From Bacteroidota bacterium (lineage in GTDB: Bacteria > Bacteroidota > Bacteroidia > Flavobacteriales > Weeksellaceae): DNA of 45,670 bases. This document shows, one piece after another, positions 1-7,485 of the stretch. Position 1 is the stretch's first letter, and every line of letters begins with the position of its first letter. The stretch spans positions 1-45,670 of the forward strand of contig JAEWIR010000016.1 of assembly GCA_023386965.1 (NCBI GenBank). The letters run 5' to 3'. A program made the position numbers and the translations under genes. The notes below the pieces were generated by a model, which made no database searches, was not told the DNA's origin, and saw only the letters and a program-made list of their open reading frames with translations.

Positions 1-2
1 AT

Positions 3-239
3 TTTGCGGATGAAACCCTGGCCATTCCCATGTACGGTTTCACCAAAAGCTTCAATGTTTCGGTGGCGGCTGCCATCTGCTTTTATGAGCTCAAACAGAA
101 ACTGATAAGGTCGGGCACGGACTACCAACTCTCCGGCGATAAACTCTGGGAGCTCAAAGTCCGCTGGGCAAAGAATTCCATTCCGCGCGGCCAGGAAGTC
201 CTGGACAATTACCTGAAGTCATTGGAAAGCCAGATATAA
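3..239 (+). CDS. trmH: TrmH-type tRNA methyltransferase, second copy, 5' part outside window
   Basis: This is the C-terminal 78 residues of a SpoU/TrmH-family RNA 2'-O-methyltransferase; the rest lies left of the window. It aligns without gaps to the end of the complete copy at 1216-1884 (offset 1645). By eye I count 24 base differences in 239, but only 3 amino-acid differences from residue 10 of the fragment onward. It keeps the family's SAM-binding knot motif SFNVSVAAAICFYEL. The family methylates ribose in tRNA or rRNA. Whether this copy is full length cannot be seen. Reading frame and stop codon are intact, so it may still be functional. Confidence 0.85.
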   Translation, partial: FADETLAIPMYGFTKSFNVSVAAAICFYELKQKLIRSGTDYQLSGDKLWELKVRWAKNSIPRGQEVLDNYLKSLESQI

Positions 240-267
240 CCTTAAGCTATTCATCATAAATACAAAC

Positions 268-297
268 GCTCCGAAGCCTGAACTCCGGAGCATTTTT
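268..297. terminator. Terminator after trmH copy A
   Basis: Inverted repeat GCTCCG (268-273) and CGGAGC (286-291) is followed by ATTTTTG. It lies in the same place, and with nearly the same sequence, as the terminator after the complete trmH copy, so it belongs to the duplicated block. Confidence 0.7.
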
Positions 298-312
298 GTG
301 GACAAACACCTC

Positions 313-398
313 TTATTTCATTTGGTAAAGCGTGTTGCTGCCGCTGCCCAAAACGGTGGTGGGCATTACGCCGTCCCATTTCAGCACGCGCTGGTATT
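313..398 (-). pseudogene. 3' remnant of duplicated SPFH/prohibitin gene
   Basis: These 86 bases match the 3' end of the SPFH gene (1959-2044) with only 3 differences by eye. Read on the minus strand they encode its last 27 residues, ending in SGSNTLYQMK and a stop codon. Similarity stops abruptly at 398, where the complete copy continues CCACATAAG and this copy reads AAACGTTGG. The remnant has no start and is not expressed as a protein on its own. It shows that the duplicated block covered trmH, the terminator and at least part of the SPFH gene. Confidence 0.85.
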
Positions 399-488
399 AA
401 ACGTTGGGTGAAGAAATTTTCTTTTACTTCAGGTTAATTGATTTTGCAGCCACTTGATCAAGCAAAGTGATTTTTAATTTATGGCAGG

Positions 489-953
489 TTACAATCCCAA
501 AAGCTGTTTTTTCTTAGCTTCGAATTCCTCATCTGTAATAATGCCTTTGTCCCTCAGTCCACTTAATTTTTCTATTTCTGCGTAGATGTCATCTTGCGGT
601 GGTAGATTGTGAGGCATTGTTGTGATATGTGCATTGTTTCTTTTCTCATTTATTATATCCTTTAGCCTCTCAAAATTCTTTAATTCAGATTTTGTAAATA
701 CAATACTATTTTCATCTTTTGTTGCATCTAGGACTCCTCCTTTGCTTTCACTCGAGCCGGAAAAGGCAAACTGGATAAATCCATTTGTCAGCAAACCTGG
801 TTTCTTAAACTGGATTGATGTAATGTTCTTAATTAAAATTTCCTTATTTCCTCTTAAGCCCAGTAAGCGTGCATTTAAACCAGTTCTGATTATTTCAATA
901 GTATTTTCTTTTACTACCAAAGTGCCATTTGTTCCTTTTGCGGATCTTTCCAT
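489..953 (-). CDS. DUF4429-SHOCT domain protein
   Basis: A 154-residue soluble protein. Residues about 10-105 look like a DUF4429/PH-like beta domain (hydrophobic strands around EIIRTGLNARLLG and FIQFAFSG). Residues about 125-153 form a SHOCT module, recognisable by the pattern LRDKGIITDEEFEAKKKQLL. SHOCT modules are short oligomerisation helices often found at the ends of bacterial stress or prophage-linked proteins; the role here is unknown. The gene is clearly more AT-rich than its neighbours and sits between the two halves of a duplicated trmH-SPFH block, which suggests later insertion. Start chosen at the ATG giving MERSAKGTNG. Confidence 0.8.
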   Translation of the reverse strand: MERSAKGTNGTLVVKENTIEIIRTGLNARLLGLRGNKEILIKNITSIQFKKPGLLTNGFIQFAFSGSSESKGGVLDATKDENSIVFTKSELKNFERLKDIINEKRNNAHITTMPHNLPPQDDIYAEIEKLSGLRDKGIITDEEFEAKKKQLLGL

Positions 954-1032
954 TATTTGCGATGTTTTTTTGTATTATTTTTATTATTACTTACCTAAAT
1001 TCAGCAATGTCCCAGGGCTATCACTCATCACG

Positions 1033-1058
1033 ACGGTGGCATTACGCCATTCGTCCCA
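1033..1058. repeat. Possible second remnant of SPFH 3' end
   Basis: ACGGTGG followed by CATTACGCC and, two bases later, GTCCCA resembles the SPFH 3' segment (ACGGTGGTGGGCATTACGCC then GTCCCA) with a 3-base deletion and a small insertion. It has the same orientation as the remnant at 313-398. The two remnants therefore bracket the DUF4429-SHOCT gene. The match is short, so chance similarity is possible. Confidence 0.45.
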
Positions 1059-1203
1059 ATAAGTTTCACTTTAAAATGGATGTAATAAATAGTCAAATTA
1101 TTTTGCCTGTTAGCTAAACTACATAAATTCATTCAATTCGGGAAAGTTATTTATACTTTCCAACCAGTCCAATTTTGCCCATTTTCATAATTTGCATTTT
1201 CCC

Positions 1204-1211
1204 TACTTTTG
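1204..1211 (+). promoter_or_regulatory. -7 promoter box (TACTTTTG) for trmH
   Basis: This fits the Bacteroidota consensus TAnnTTTG and ends only four bases before the trmH ATG at 1216. Transcription would be expected to start about 5-7 bases downstream, at or next to the start codon. I saw no well-spaced -33 TTG. Confidence 0.5.
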
Positions 1212-1215
1212 CACC

Positions 1216-1884
1216 ATGCACCACGAAACCACTTTTAACTACCTAAAGCGCTTTCTGACCGATGAAAGGCTGGCTAAAATTGAGCGTTATGCGCCCGAAA
1301 GTTCGGATTTTGTGCTGCCCGTGATGGAGGATATTTTTCAGTTCCGCAATGCCGCGGCCATTGTAAGGTCGGTGGAGGCCTGCGGTTTCCATAAAATTGT
1401 GGCCATGGAAAGCATCAATGAGTTCAGTCCCAATCCGAAAGTGACCAAAGGTGCTGAAACATGGGTGGAAGTGCAGAAAATGCCGCATACCCTGGATTCG
1501 CTGCAGAAAATTAAGGACAGCGGCTATAAGGTCCTGGCGGTTTCGCCGGAGAATAACGCCACTATGCTCCCGGATTATGAACTGACGGCTCCCGTAGCCC
1601 TGGTATTCGGCACCGAGAAAGAAGGTGTCACCGACGAGATCCTGGATTTTGCGGATGAAACCCTGGCCATTCCCATGTACGGTTTTACCAAAAGCTTCAA
1701 TGTGTCGGTGGCAGCGGCCATCTGCTTTTATGAACTCAAGCAGAAACTCATCAGGTCCGGCTTGGACTACAAACTCTCCGGCGATAAACTCTGGGAACTG
1801 AAAGTGCGCTGGGCAAAGAATTCCATCCCGCGTGGTCAGGAAGTCCTGGATAATTACCTGAAATCTTTGGAAAGCCAGTTCTGA
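1216..1884 (+). CDS. trmH: TrmH-family tRNA/rRNA 2'-O-methyltransferase
   Basis: A 222-residue SPOUT-class methyltransferase that moves a methyl group from S-adenosylmethionine to a ribose 2'-OH; in the best-studied members this is G18 of tRNA. Visible family motifs are the RNAAAIVRS helix, FGTEKEGV, and the knot motif IPMYGFTKSFNVSVAAAICFY. The ATG at 1216 is preferred over an upstream TTG at 1192 because a TAnnTTTG promoter box lies between them at 1204-1211. It converges with the SPFH gene, sharing a bidirectional terminator. A near-identical second copy enters the window from the left edge. Substrate is inferred from family membership only. Confidence 0.9.
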   Translation: MHHETTFNYLKRFLTDERLAKIERYAPESSDFVLPVMEDIFQFRNAAAIVRSVEACGFHKIVAMESINEFSPNPKVTKGAETWVEVQKMPHTLDSLQKIKDSGYKVLAVSPENNATMLPDYELTAPVALVFGTEKEGVTDEILDFADETLAIPMYGFTKSFNVSVAAAICFYELKQKLIRSGLDYKLSGDKLWELKVRWAKNSIPRGQEVLDNYLKSLESQF

Positions 1885-1912
1885 TCCTCGGCTTCTCATC
1901 ATAAAAAACAAA

Positions 1913-1943
1913 TGCTCCGAAGTCCAGACTCCGGAGCATTCTT
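1913..1943. terminator. Bidirectional terminator between trmH and SPFH gene
   Basis: Stem TGCTCCG (1913-1919) pairs with CGGAGCA (1932-1938). T-rich sequence follows on the plus strand (ATTCTT) and a stronger run lies on the minus strand (GTTTTTT, opposite 1904-1910). It serves two convergent genes. Confidence 0.75.
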
Positions 1944-1958
1944 ATGGCTGCATTTACC

Positions 1959-2921
1959 TTATTTCATTTGGTACAGCGTGTTGCTGCCGCTGCCCAGAAC
2001 GGTGGTAGGCATTACGCCGTCCCATTTCAGCACGCGCTGGTATTCCACATAAGTTGAGGTGATTTCCTGCTGCTTAAGGCTGATGGCCTTGGCATCGGCC
2101 TGAGCACGGATCACGATGGACGCCGAGTCGCCTTTGGCAAGCTGGATTTTCCTTTGTGCATCGGCCTGGGCTACGCGCGCCTGCGCTTCGGCTTTTATGG
2201 CATCGGCATCTGCGGTCGCCTTGTCTTCAATGGACTGGCGGATGGCTTTAGGCGGCTGGATATTGGTATTGAGCTGCGATACCAGGAACCATTTCCCGAT
2301 CCTTTTATTTACCTCAGATAAAATCTCGGCTTCATACGTTTCCCTATTGTTGAAGAGATAGTCAATGGAGTGTCTGTTCGCCACATCATTGATCGCACCG
2401 ATGATGGCATTGTTCAGCCAGCCCTCCTGAATGGCTTCCAGTCCGCCCTTGGTATAGGTGGAACGCAGGTTCGTAAACATATCGGCGGCCGTACTTTCCT
2501 TCACCGAATAGTTGAAGGAAGGTTTGATGGGGCAGGGGAAACCGCCTTTGGCCACAATAATGGATTCAGGATACTCTATGTGGCGCTGGTCCAGCGGGAT
2601 TTCCTGGATTTCCTGCGTGTATTTGTTGTAAAACACGACCCCGGAGACTTCCTCGGTGTAAGAGACTCCGCGCTTGTCGCCCAGCAGGTTGATCAGTAAT
2701 CCCTTGTGACCTACACTTATGACATCGTAATTCATGGGCTGCAGCAAGGCGGCTACAATGGCTACAAAAATAAAAGTCGCGGGTTTCCATTTCAAGCCGG
2801 TGGGTGTGCGCCTGCCGTTTTTGTCCGGCTCCGAATAGGTGAGGATATCCAGTTTTCGGGTGAAAATCCCGATAATAACAATCAGTGCAATAAGCAACAA
2901 CAGTAAAAATGTTAACGACAT
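1959..2921 (-). CDS. SPFH/band-7 (prohibitin-like) membrane protein
   Basis: A 320-residue membrane protein. Two hydrophobic segments lie at about residues 3-22 and 48-64. An SPFH domain follows (about 65-230), starting VISVGHKGLLINLLGDKRGV, then a charged, alanine/glutamine-rich coiled coil (about 230-285) with the typical ADADAIKAEAQARVAQADAQ pattern. Proteins of this type form large ring or cage assemblies on membranes and often protect or localise proteases; nothing here identifies a partner such as FtsH or NfeD. Its 3' end is duplicated at 313-398. A 150-base AT-rich gap separates it from the DUF389 gene upstream, so co-transcription is uncertain. Confidence 0.85.
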   Translation of the reverse strand: MSLTFLLLLLIALIVIIGIFTRKLDILTYSEPDKNGRRTPTGLKWKPATFIFVAIVAALLQPMNYDVISVGHKGLLINLLGDKRGVSYTEEVSGVVFYNKYTQEIQEIPLDQRHIEYPESIIVAKGGFPCPIKPSFNYSVKESTAADMFTNLRSTYTKGGLEAIQEGWLNNAIIGAINDVANRHSIDYLFNNRETYEAEILSEVNKRIGKWFLVSQLNTNIQPPKAIRQSIEDKATADADAIKAEAQARVAQADAQRKIQLAKGDSASIVIRAQADAKAISLKQQEITSTYVEYQRVLKWDGVMPTTVLGSGSNTLYQMK

Positions 2922-3070
2922 ATAAATAGTTTTTAATGGTTTTGATTAATAATAAGGAAATTTTATGAAAAATCCAAGTATATGCATCAATATACTATTA
3001 AAAAATGTTAATTAAATGTCAATTTTGTTATTTTGATGCTTTATGTTGCTTACATTCAAAGTTTTAGCAC

Positions 3071-3997
3071 TTACCGTATTGGCTGTCTTTTGTGTACGAA
3101 TTTTTGTTTCAATAATATGCAGCTGATCCCCACCAAGATAATGGCTACGACATCCAGCAGGAATCGTTGGGCGAAGTTGGCTACAAATGGCCAGTTCTGC
3201 ATATATACCGAAATTCCGATAGCCGCAGCGGCCGGAATCATGATGAGTACGATAAGCGGGCCGGCTATAACGTTGGTTCGGTAAGAAAGATACATAATGA
3301 TGCTGGCGGTAGCCGCGGCTATGGAGAGGACCACATCCTTTAACCTAAGATGAAACATGCCTTCTGTGGCCTTATTGTGAAGGAAATCCGATTCGGTTGC
3401 CATACCAAAGTTTACGAGCACCATAAATGTGAGCGCCGATCCTGTGATGAGCGTCAGGTACCCGAACAGCGTAGCTTTCAAACCTGTCCACATCACATCT
3501 GCTTTTTTCAGGGCAATTCCCAGCGGAATCTTTGCCAGCGGTTCCATACCGGGGGCGATGATGGATGCGGCTACGAATGCGATGACCAGGTCATGGATTT
3601 CCGATACAAATCCAATTGAGGCAATCATTCCGCCCACAAACATCAAAATAAGGTAATTGGTGGTTGTACGCCCGTTATGTCTCAAGCCGGTTTCCATCTC
3701 TTCCCAGATGGCTTCGTCTACATCATGGTTTATTTCGTGCTGTTGCGAATGATGGCTCAAACTGGCTACCTCGGAGGTTGCGATGGAGAATTCGCGGCCT
3801 TCAGTCTCGTGGGCAATCATCTTCAGTACATCATCTGCGCCACGGTTCAGCACATGGATGGTGAGTGTGTCGCCTACGGGCTTTTTTGAGGCATTGGGTG
3901 AAACGGAGAGATGAATGACATGAGGATTTTGCAGCAGCGACTGGCTTATCGCCGGGGTAGTTTCGGATGGAACGGAGGCTTCAATTGTTCTGTGCAT
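3071..3997 (-). CDS. DUF389 family integral membrane protein
   Basis: A 308-residue protein with a soluble N-terminal region of about 110 residues (ferredoxin-like, histidine-rich around SLSHHSQQHEINH) followed by about six transmembrane segments. The membrane half has the DUF389 hallmarks: a glycine-rich first helix (LMFVGGMIASIGFV) and the conserved AASIIAPGMEPLAKIPLG stretch. The biochemical function of DUF389 is not known; it is often guessed to be transport. The ATG at 3997 (MHRTIEAS) is preferred over a GTG at 4033. The next gene upstream ends at 4099 and has its own terminator, so this is probably a separate transcription unit. Confidence 0.85.
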   Translation of the reverse strand: MHRTIEASVPSETTPAISQSLLQNPHVIHLSVSPNASKKPVGDTLTIHVLNRGADDVLKMIAHETEGREFSIATSEVASLSHHSQQHEINHDVDEAIWEEMETGLRHNGRTTTNYLILMFVGGMIASIGFVSEIHDLVIAFVAASIIAPGMEPLAKIPLGIALKKADVMWTGLKATLFGYLTLITGSALTFMVLVNFGMATESDFLHNKATEGMFHLRLKDVVLSIAAATASIIMYLSYRTNVIAGPLIVLIMIPAAAAIGISVYMQNWPFVANFAQRFLLDVVAIILVGISCILLKQKFVHKRQPIR

Positions 3998-4053
3998 ACG
4001 CTGAAATATTAATTGGTTGAAAAATACCCGCACACCGGGAGCTTCATCCCAAC

Positions 4054-4077
4054 AAAAAACGCTCCTAAAAGGAGCGC
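4054..4077 (-). terminator. Terminator of M23 peptidase gene
   Basis: On the minus strand CGCTCC, loop TTTTA, GGAGCG is followed by TTTTTTG. It lies 22 bases after the stop codon of the peptidase gene. Confidence 0.8.
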
Positions 4078-4098
4078 GGATGTCTTATGTGGCTGTTC

Positions 4099-5121
4099 TT
4101 AAAAATTCAAAAACAGTTTGGGGTTTACAGGGGTGTTGTTCTTGTGAACCTCATAGTGAAGGTGCGGTCCGGTGGAGCGGCCGCTGTTTCCTGATTTGGC
4201 TATCACATGGTTTACCTTTACCTTGTCATTGGTACGCACCAGTATATCGGAGAGGTGAGCGTAAAGTGTGGCGAGTCCGTTGCCATGTGAAACGATCACA
4301 CAGTTGCCGTAACCGCCTTTCTGGCCTGCAAAGATAACGGTACCCGCGGCAGTACATCTTACGTCGCTGCCATAAGGAACCGCGAAGTCCATTCCCTTGT
4401 GGAACTGGATCTGGTCCGGTTCTGCCGGAGCGTTATTGACCTCGCGAACAGTCGCTTTTTTAGCCGAAGCAGGCGCGCTTATGGTAGCCGTAGCAGCTCC
4501 TGAAGCGGGAACGATAACATTGGCGTACACAGGCACCGTTTTTTTGGTGATATTACCGAGGCTGTCTTTTTCTTCTACTATCTTCACAGATACCACCTTG
4601 CGCTCTACAGTGGTTGTGGGCTTTGCTGCAACAGGTGCGCTGGGCGCGGCCGCCGGTGATTTTACAGAAGCAAGAACGGTGCGGAAAGGGATGGGGTTTT
4701 TCCTTTTGCCAAAATTAGAGGAGATATATCCTTCGCTTGGCATTCCCAATGGCACCTGCATCAGTTTGTTCTGCAAATCCATAAGGTATTGGCTGTAACG
4801 GTTGGACTGTTTGGCCAGATAAACAGAACTCGCCAGGCTGTCCCGGTCCAGCTGTTCCACTTTTAAGTTAGAGACGTTTCTAGAAGAGAGAAAGGAATTA
4901 AGGTCGCGTACCGTATTGTCTACCTGCAGCAGGTCATTCTTCATCTTGGCATAATCCACACTGTCTTTCTGGGTGTTGATTTTTACAAGATTAACTTCAT
5001 AATTCCGGTCGTCCTTAGTGGTCCACAGTTTGGCAATGATGAGTGACTGTGCAAAGATTACCGCGAGGAATCCGCCCAGCAGCAGCCTCATCTTCCTCTT
5101 TTTTGTAAATAACTTTTTCAT
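4099..5121 (-). CDS. Membrane-anchored M23 family metallopeptidase
   Basis: A 340-residue cell-wall peptidase. A single N-terminal membrane anchor (about residues 11-31) is followed by a helical region, an alanine/proline-rich linker (about 150-175), and a C-terminal M23/LytM domain (about 237-340). The zinc ligands are visible: HKGMD (H241, D245) and HLH in GPHLHYE (H320, H322). Active members cut peptide crossbridges of peptidoglycan, and the full ligand set suggests this one is active rather than an EnvC-like activator. It faces the periplasm. The gene stands alone with its own promoter box and terminator, divergent from gpsA. Confidence 0.9.
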   Translation of the reverse strand: MKKLFTKKRKMRLLLGGFLAVIFAQSLIIAKLWTTKDDRNYEVNLVKINTQKDSVDYAKMKNDLLQVDNTVRDLNSFLSSRNVSNLKVEQLDRDSLASSVYLAKQSNRYSQYLMDLQNKLMQVPLGMPSEGYISSNFGKRKNPIPFRTVLASVKSPAAAPSAPVAAKPTTTVERKVVSVKIVEEKDSLGNITKKTVPVYANVIVPASGAATATISAPASAKKATVREVNNAPAEPDQIQFHKGMDFAVPYGSDVRCTAAGTVIFAGQKGGYGNCVIVSHGNGLATLYAHLSDILVRTNDKVKVNHVIAKSGNSGRSTGPHLHYEVHKNNTPVNPKLFLNF

Positions 5122-5161
5122 TGTAAGAATTTGCGTGCTGTATGTTTTAAATAACAGTCGG

Positions 5162-5169
5162 CAAAATTA
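5162..5169 (-). promoter_or_regulatory. -7 promoter box (TAATTTTG) for M23 peptidase
   Basis: The minus strand reads TAATTTTG, matching TAnnTTTG, and would give a leader of about 35 bases before the ATG at 5121. No clear -33 element. Confidence 0.5.
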
Positions 5170-5307
5170 AAAAAAAATGAACATGACTGTCATTTTTTAA
5201 CAGAACTTTAGTTTAGAATACTTTTAACGCAGAAAAAATGATTAAATTGTATAATCAGGCGCGTTTCCTTACATTAATCATAAAGGGACCACTCCGGTCT
5301 TTTGCCT

Positions 5308-5315
5308 ATCTTTGC
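5308..5315 (+). promoter_or_regulatory. -7 promoter box (TATCTTTG) for gpsA
   Basis: TATCTTTG matches TAnnTTTG and ends 16 bases before the ATG at 5332. It overlaps the region of an upstream in-frame TTG (5302), which argues that TTG is not the translation start. Confidence 0.55.
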
Positions 5316-5331
5316 AACCTCGAATTGTGTT

Positions 5332-6378
5332 ATGGTAAATAAAAATACAGCAGCAGAAAATTTGGCATCAGCCGCGCAGAAAGGATCTGCCGGCATACGC
5401 GTGGGGGTTGTCGGAAGCGGCAGTTTTGCCACTGCCATTGTAAAGATGCTGGTGGAGAACTGCGATAAGGTGCACTGGTGTGTACGCAGTGAGTTTGTGA
5501 AAGGTGCGGTTGAACTTCGCGGTCACAATCCCACTTACCTTACTTCGGTAAGTTTTGACCTCAATAAGCTCAATATTACTACAGACATCAACGAACTGGT
5601 AAGCGCCTGTGATATTATCGTACTGGCCACGCCGTCCATTTATCTTTCCGATGCGATGGACAGGCTGAAGGTAGACTATTCGGATAGGATATTCGTATCT
5701 GCGATCAAAGGTATTGTACCAAAGGTGAATGATGTGGTGGCACATTACCTTAGACAGGAATTCAACATCGGCTTCCGCAACCAGGCGGTGCTGGCAGGTC
5801 CCTGCCATGCCGAAGAGGTAGGGATGGAGAGGCTTTCTTATCTCACCATCGCCACCGTGGAAGATGAGGTTTCAGAGAAACTGAACAGCATCTTTGCCTC
5901 GTCATTCATCAAGGTGACTGCCAGCAAGGATGTCCTGGGCAATGAGTACAGCGCCATCCTTAAAAATATTTACGCGGTGGGAGCCGGTATCGCAAGTGGT
6001 CTGGGTTACGGCGATAACTTTACCGCGGTATTTGTGTCCAATGCGGTACGCGAGATGGAATCATTTCTGGAGGCTATTTATGAGGCACCCCGCGACGTTA
6101 ATGACAGTGCTTATCTGGGCGACCTCCTGGTTACTGCCTATTCACTTTTCTCCAGGAACCGAAGCCTGGGGAATCTGATCGGCAAAGGCTATACGGTAAA
6201 ATCGGCGATTCAGTCTATGAATATGGTGGCCGAGGGCTACTATGCCGCCGACTCGATTTATGCCACAGCCAAGGAGAAAAACGTGAAGACACCCATCATA
6301 GATGCGATTTACAGAATACTGTATAATGAGGAAAACGCTGAAAATGTTTTTGCCGCACTTACGGCAGAACTGAATTAG
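5332..6378 (+). CDS. gpsA: NAD(P)H-dependent glycerol-3-phosphate dehydrogenase
   Basis: A 348-residue cytosolic enzyme that reduces dihydroxyacetone phosphate to sn-glycerol 3-phosphate, the backbone of phospholipids. The Rossmann motif GVVGSGSFATA is at residues 25-35, the NAD-domain motif VLATPSIYL follows, and the substrate domain has AGPCHAEEV and NEYSAILKNIYAVGAGIASGLG with the catalytic lysines expected for this family. The N-terminal 20 residues before the Rossmann fold are longer than usual and low in complexity. It is the first gene of a plus-strand run; the next gene starts 32 bases later. Confidence 0.95.
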   Translation: MVNKNTAAENLASAAQKGSAGIRVGVVGSGSFATAIVKMLVENCDKVHWCVRSEFVKGAVELRGHNPTYLTSVSFDLNKLNITTDINELVSACDIIVLATPSIYLSDAMDRLKVDYSDRIFVSAIKGIVPKVNDVVAHYLRQEFNIGFRNQAVLAGPCHAEEVGMERLSYLTIATVEDEVSEKLNSIFASSFIKVTASKDVLGNEYSAILKNIYAVGAGIASGLGYGDNFTAVFVSNAVREMESFLEAIYEAPRDVNDSAYLGDLLVTAYSLFSRNRSLGNLIGKGYTVKSAIQSMNMVAEGYYAADSIYATAKEKNVKTPIIDAIYRILYNEENAENVFAALTAELN

Positions 6379-6410
6379 GATTTCTGCTGAATATTATAAT
6401 CAGGTTATCA

Positions 6411-6815
6411 ATGAACGGTTCCGACACCATTACCGTACCACGGCCCACAGTTGCACCTGAACTGTTGGAGCAGCTGCAAAACCTCACCGAAGTGGAGCGG
6501 CAGGTCATCGTGCATTGCTGTTTTCCGGCTACGCCCTTCTGGGGCAGCTTGATCCGCATCTGGCCCACCACTTATCTCATTGATGATGCGAGTGGCACCC
6601 GCAGCCAGCTCGTACATTCAGAAAATATCTCAATGGCACCGTACTGGACCGAAGTTCCGCCAATGAAAGATTTCTGGTTTACACTGATTTTTTCGGGCTT
6701 GCCCAAATCCTGTACCCAGTTCGATCTTAAAGAGCTGATTGCCGAAGAGGGCGGTTTCTGTGTGAGGAATATCAGGAGAAACGGTACTGATGTTTACAGA
6801 GTAAAGATTGAATAG
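6411..6815 (+). CDS. Hypothetical protein, 134 residues
   Basis: I do not recognise this protein. It is soluble, without signal peptide or membrane segment. Its composition is that of a real folded protein: a short helical N-terminus (PELLEQLQNLTEVERQVIVH), a tryptophan-rich middle (FWGSLIRIWPTTYLIDD) and a C-terminal part with FTLIFSGLPKSCTQFDLKELI and a basic strand NIRRNGTDVYRVKIE. It follows gpsA by 32 bases and precedes a DUF1684 gene by 34 bases, so it is probably part of the same transcript. The gene is confident, its role is not known. Confidence 0.7.
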   Translation: MNGSDTITVPRPTVAPELLEQLQNLTEVERQVIVHCCFPATPFWGSLIRIWPTTYLIDDASGTRSQLVHSENISMAPYWTEVPPMKDFWFTLIFSGLPKSCTQFDLKELIAEEGGFCVRNIRRNGTDVYRVKIE

Positions 6816-6849
6816 TGTATATTGTACTTTCAATTATCTACGAAGGCAC

Positions 6850-7470
6850 ATGATGAATAAACTGACCCTACTCCTGCTCATGCTGATTTCCCAACTGGTA
6901 TCTTCTCAGGAAGTCTCCGGTTACACGACGGAAATCCGAAAGTTCCAGGTTGAGATCAACCGTGGTTATAAGGACCCAAAAGAATCGCCGCTGCGGGGTG
7001 CTCACTTAGTCAACTTCAGGGGACACCCATTCTTCCCGATTAGTTCAAAGTATAAAGTTCAGGCCAAATTCATGCGAACTCCTGATGCTGTACCATTCAA
7101 TATTCCTACTTCCTCGGGTGATGCCAGGCCTTACGTAGAGTATGGCGAAGCCACTTTCAGTATGGACGGGAAAACTTACACACTGAAAATTTATCAGAGT
7201 CTGGAACTTATACAGATAGCTGAATATAAAAATCATCTCTTCCTGCCCTTCCGCGACGCGACTAACGGCAAGGAAACTTACGGTGGCGGACGTTATCTGG
7301 ATCTGGAGATCCCTGAGGGTGATGTAATTGTTATCGATTTCAATAAAGCCTATCAGCCGTACTGTGCCTATAATGCGTATGATTACAGCTGTCCGGTTGT
7401 TCCGGCCGCGAATGCACTGCCATACTCAGTCTTAGCGGGTGTAAAATATGAAGATATTTATTTTGAATAG
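6850..7470 (+). CDS. Secreted DUF1684 family protein
   Basis: A 206-residue exported protein: signal peptide at residues 1-18 (KLTLLLLMLISQLVSSQ), then a DUF1684 domain. The family signatures are clear: ESPLRGAHLVNFRGHPFFPI, a mid-domain YGEATFSMDGKTYTLKIYQ, LFLPFRDATNGKETYGGGRY, IDFNKAYQPYCAYN and the cysteine-containing YSCPVVPAANALPYSVLAG. The biochemical function of DUF1684 is not established. Start is one of two consecutive ATGs (6850, 6853); an upstream TTG at 6808 would overlap the previous gene and add a non-signal extension. It is followed 15 bases later by a membrane glycosyltransferase gene. Confidence 0.88.
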   Translation: MMNKLTLLLLMLISQLVSSQEVSGYTTEIRKFQVEINRGYKDPKESPLRGAHLVNFRGHPFFPISSKYKVQAKFMRTPDAVPFNIPTSSGDARPYVEYGEATFSMDGKTYTLKIYQSLELIQIAEYKNHLFLPFRDATNGKETYGGGRYLDLEIPEGDVIVIDFNKAYQPYCAYNAYDYSCPVVPAANALPYSVLAGVKYEDIYFE

Positions 7471-7485
7471 TCAGAAGTGAAACTG

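Noticed and set aside
622..1062. Long plus-strand open frame opposite the DUF4429-SHOCT gene
   Set aside because: Its product is a run of low-complexity hydrophobic sequence with no domain, while the minus strand encodes two recognisable domains.
1243..1911. 222-codon minus-strand frame antisense to trmH
   Set aside because: It is the shadow of a well-conserved gene; its translation is rich in Phe/His/Gln and matches nothing recognisable.
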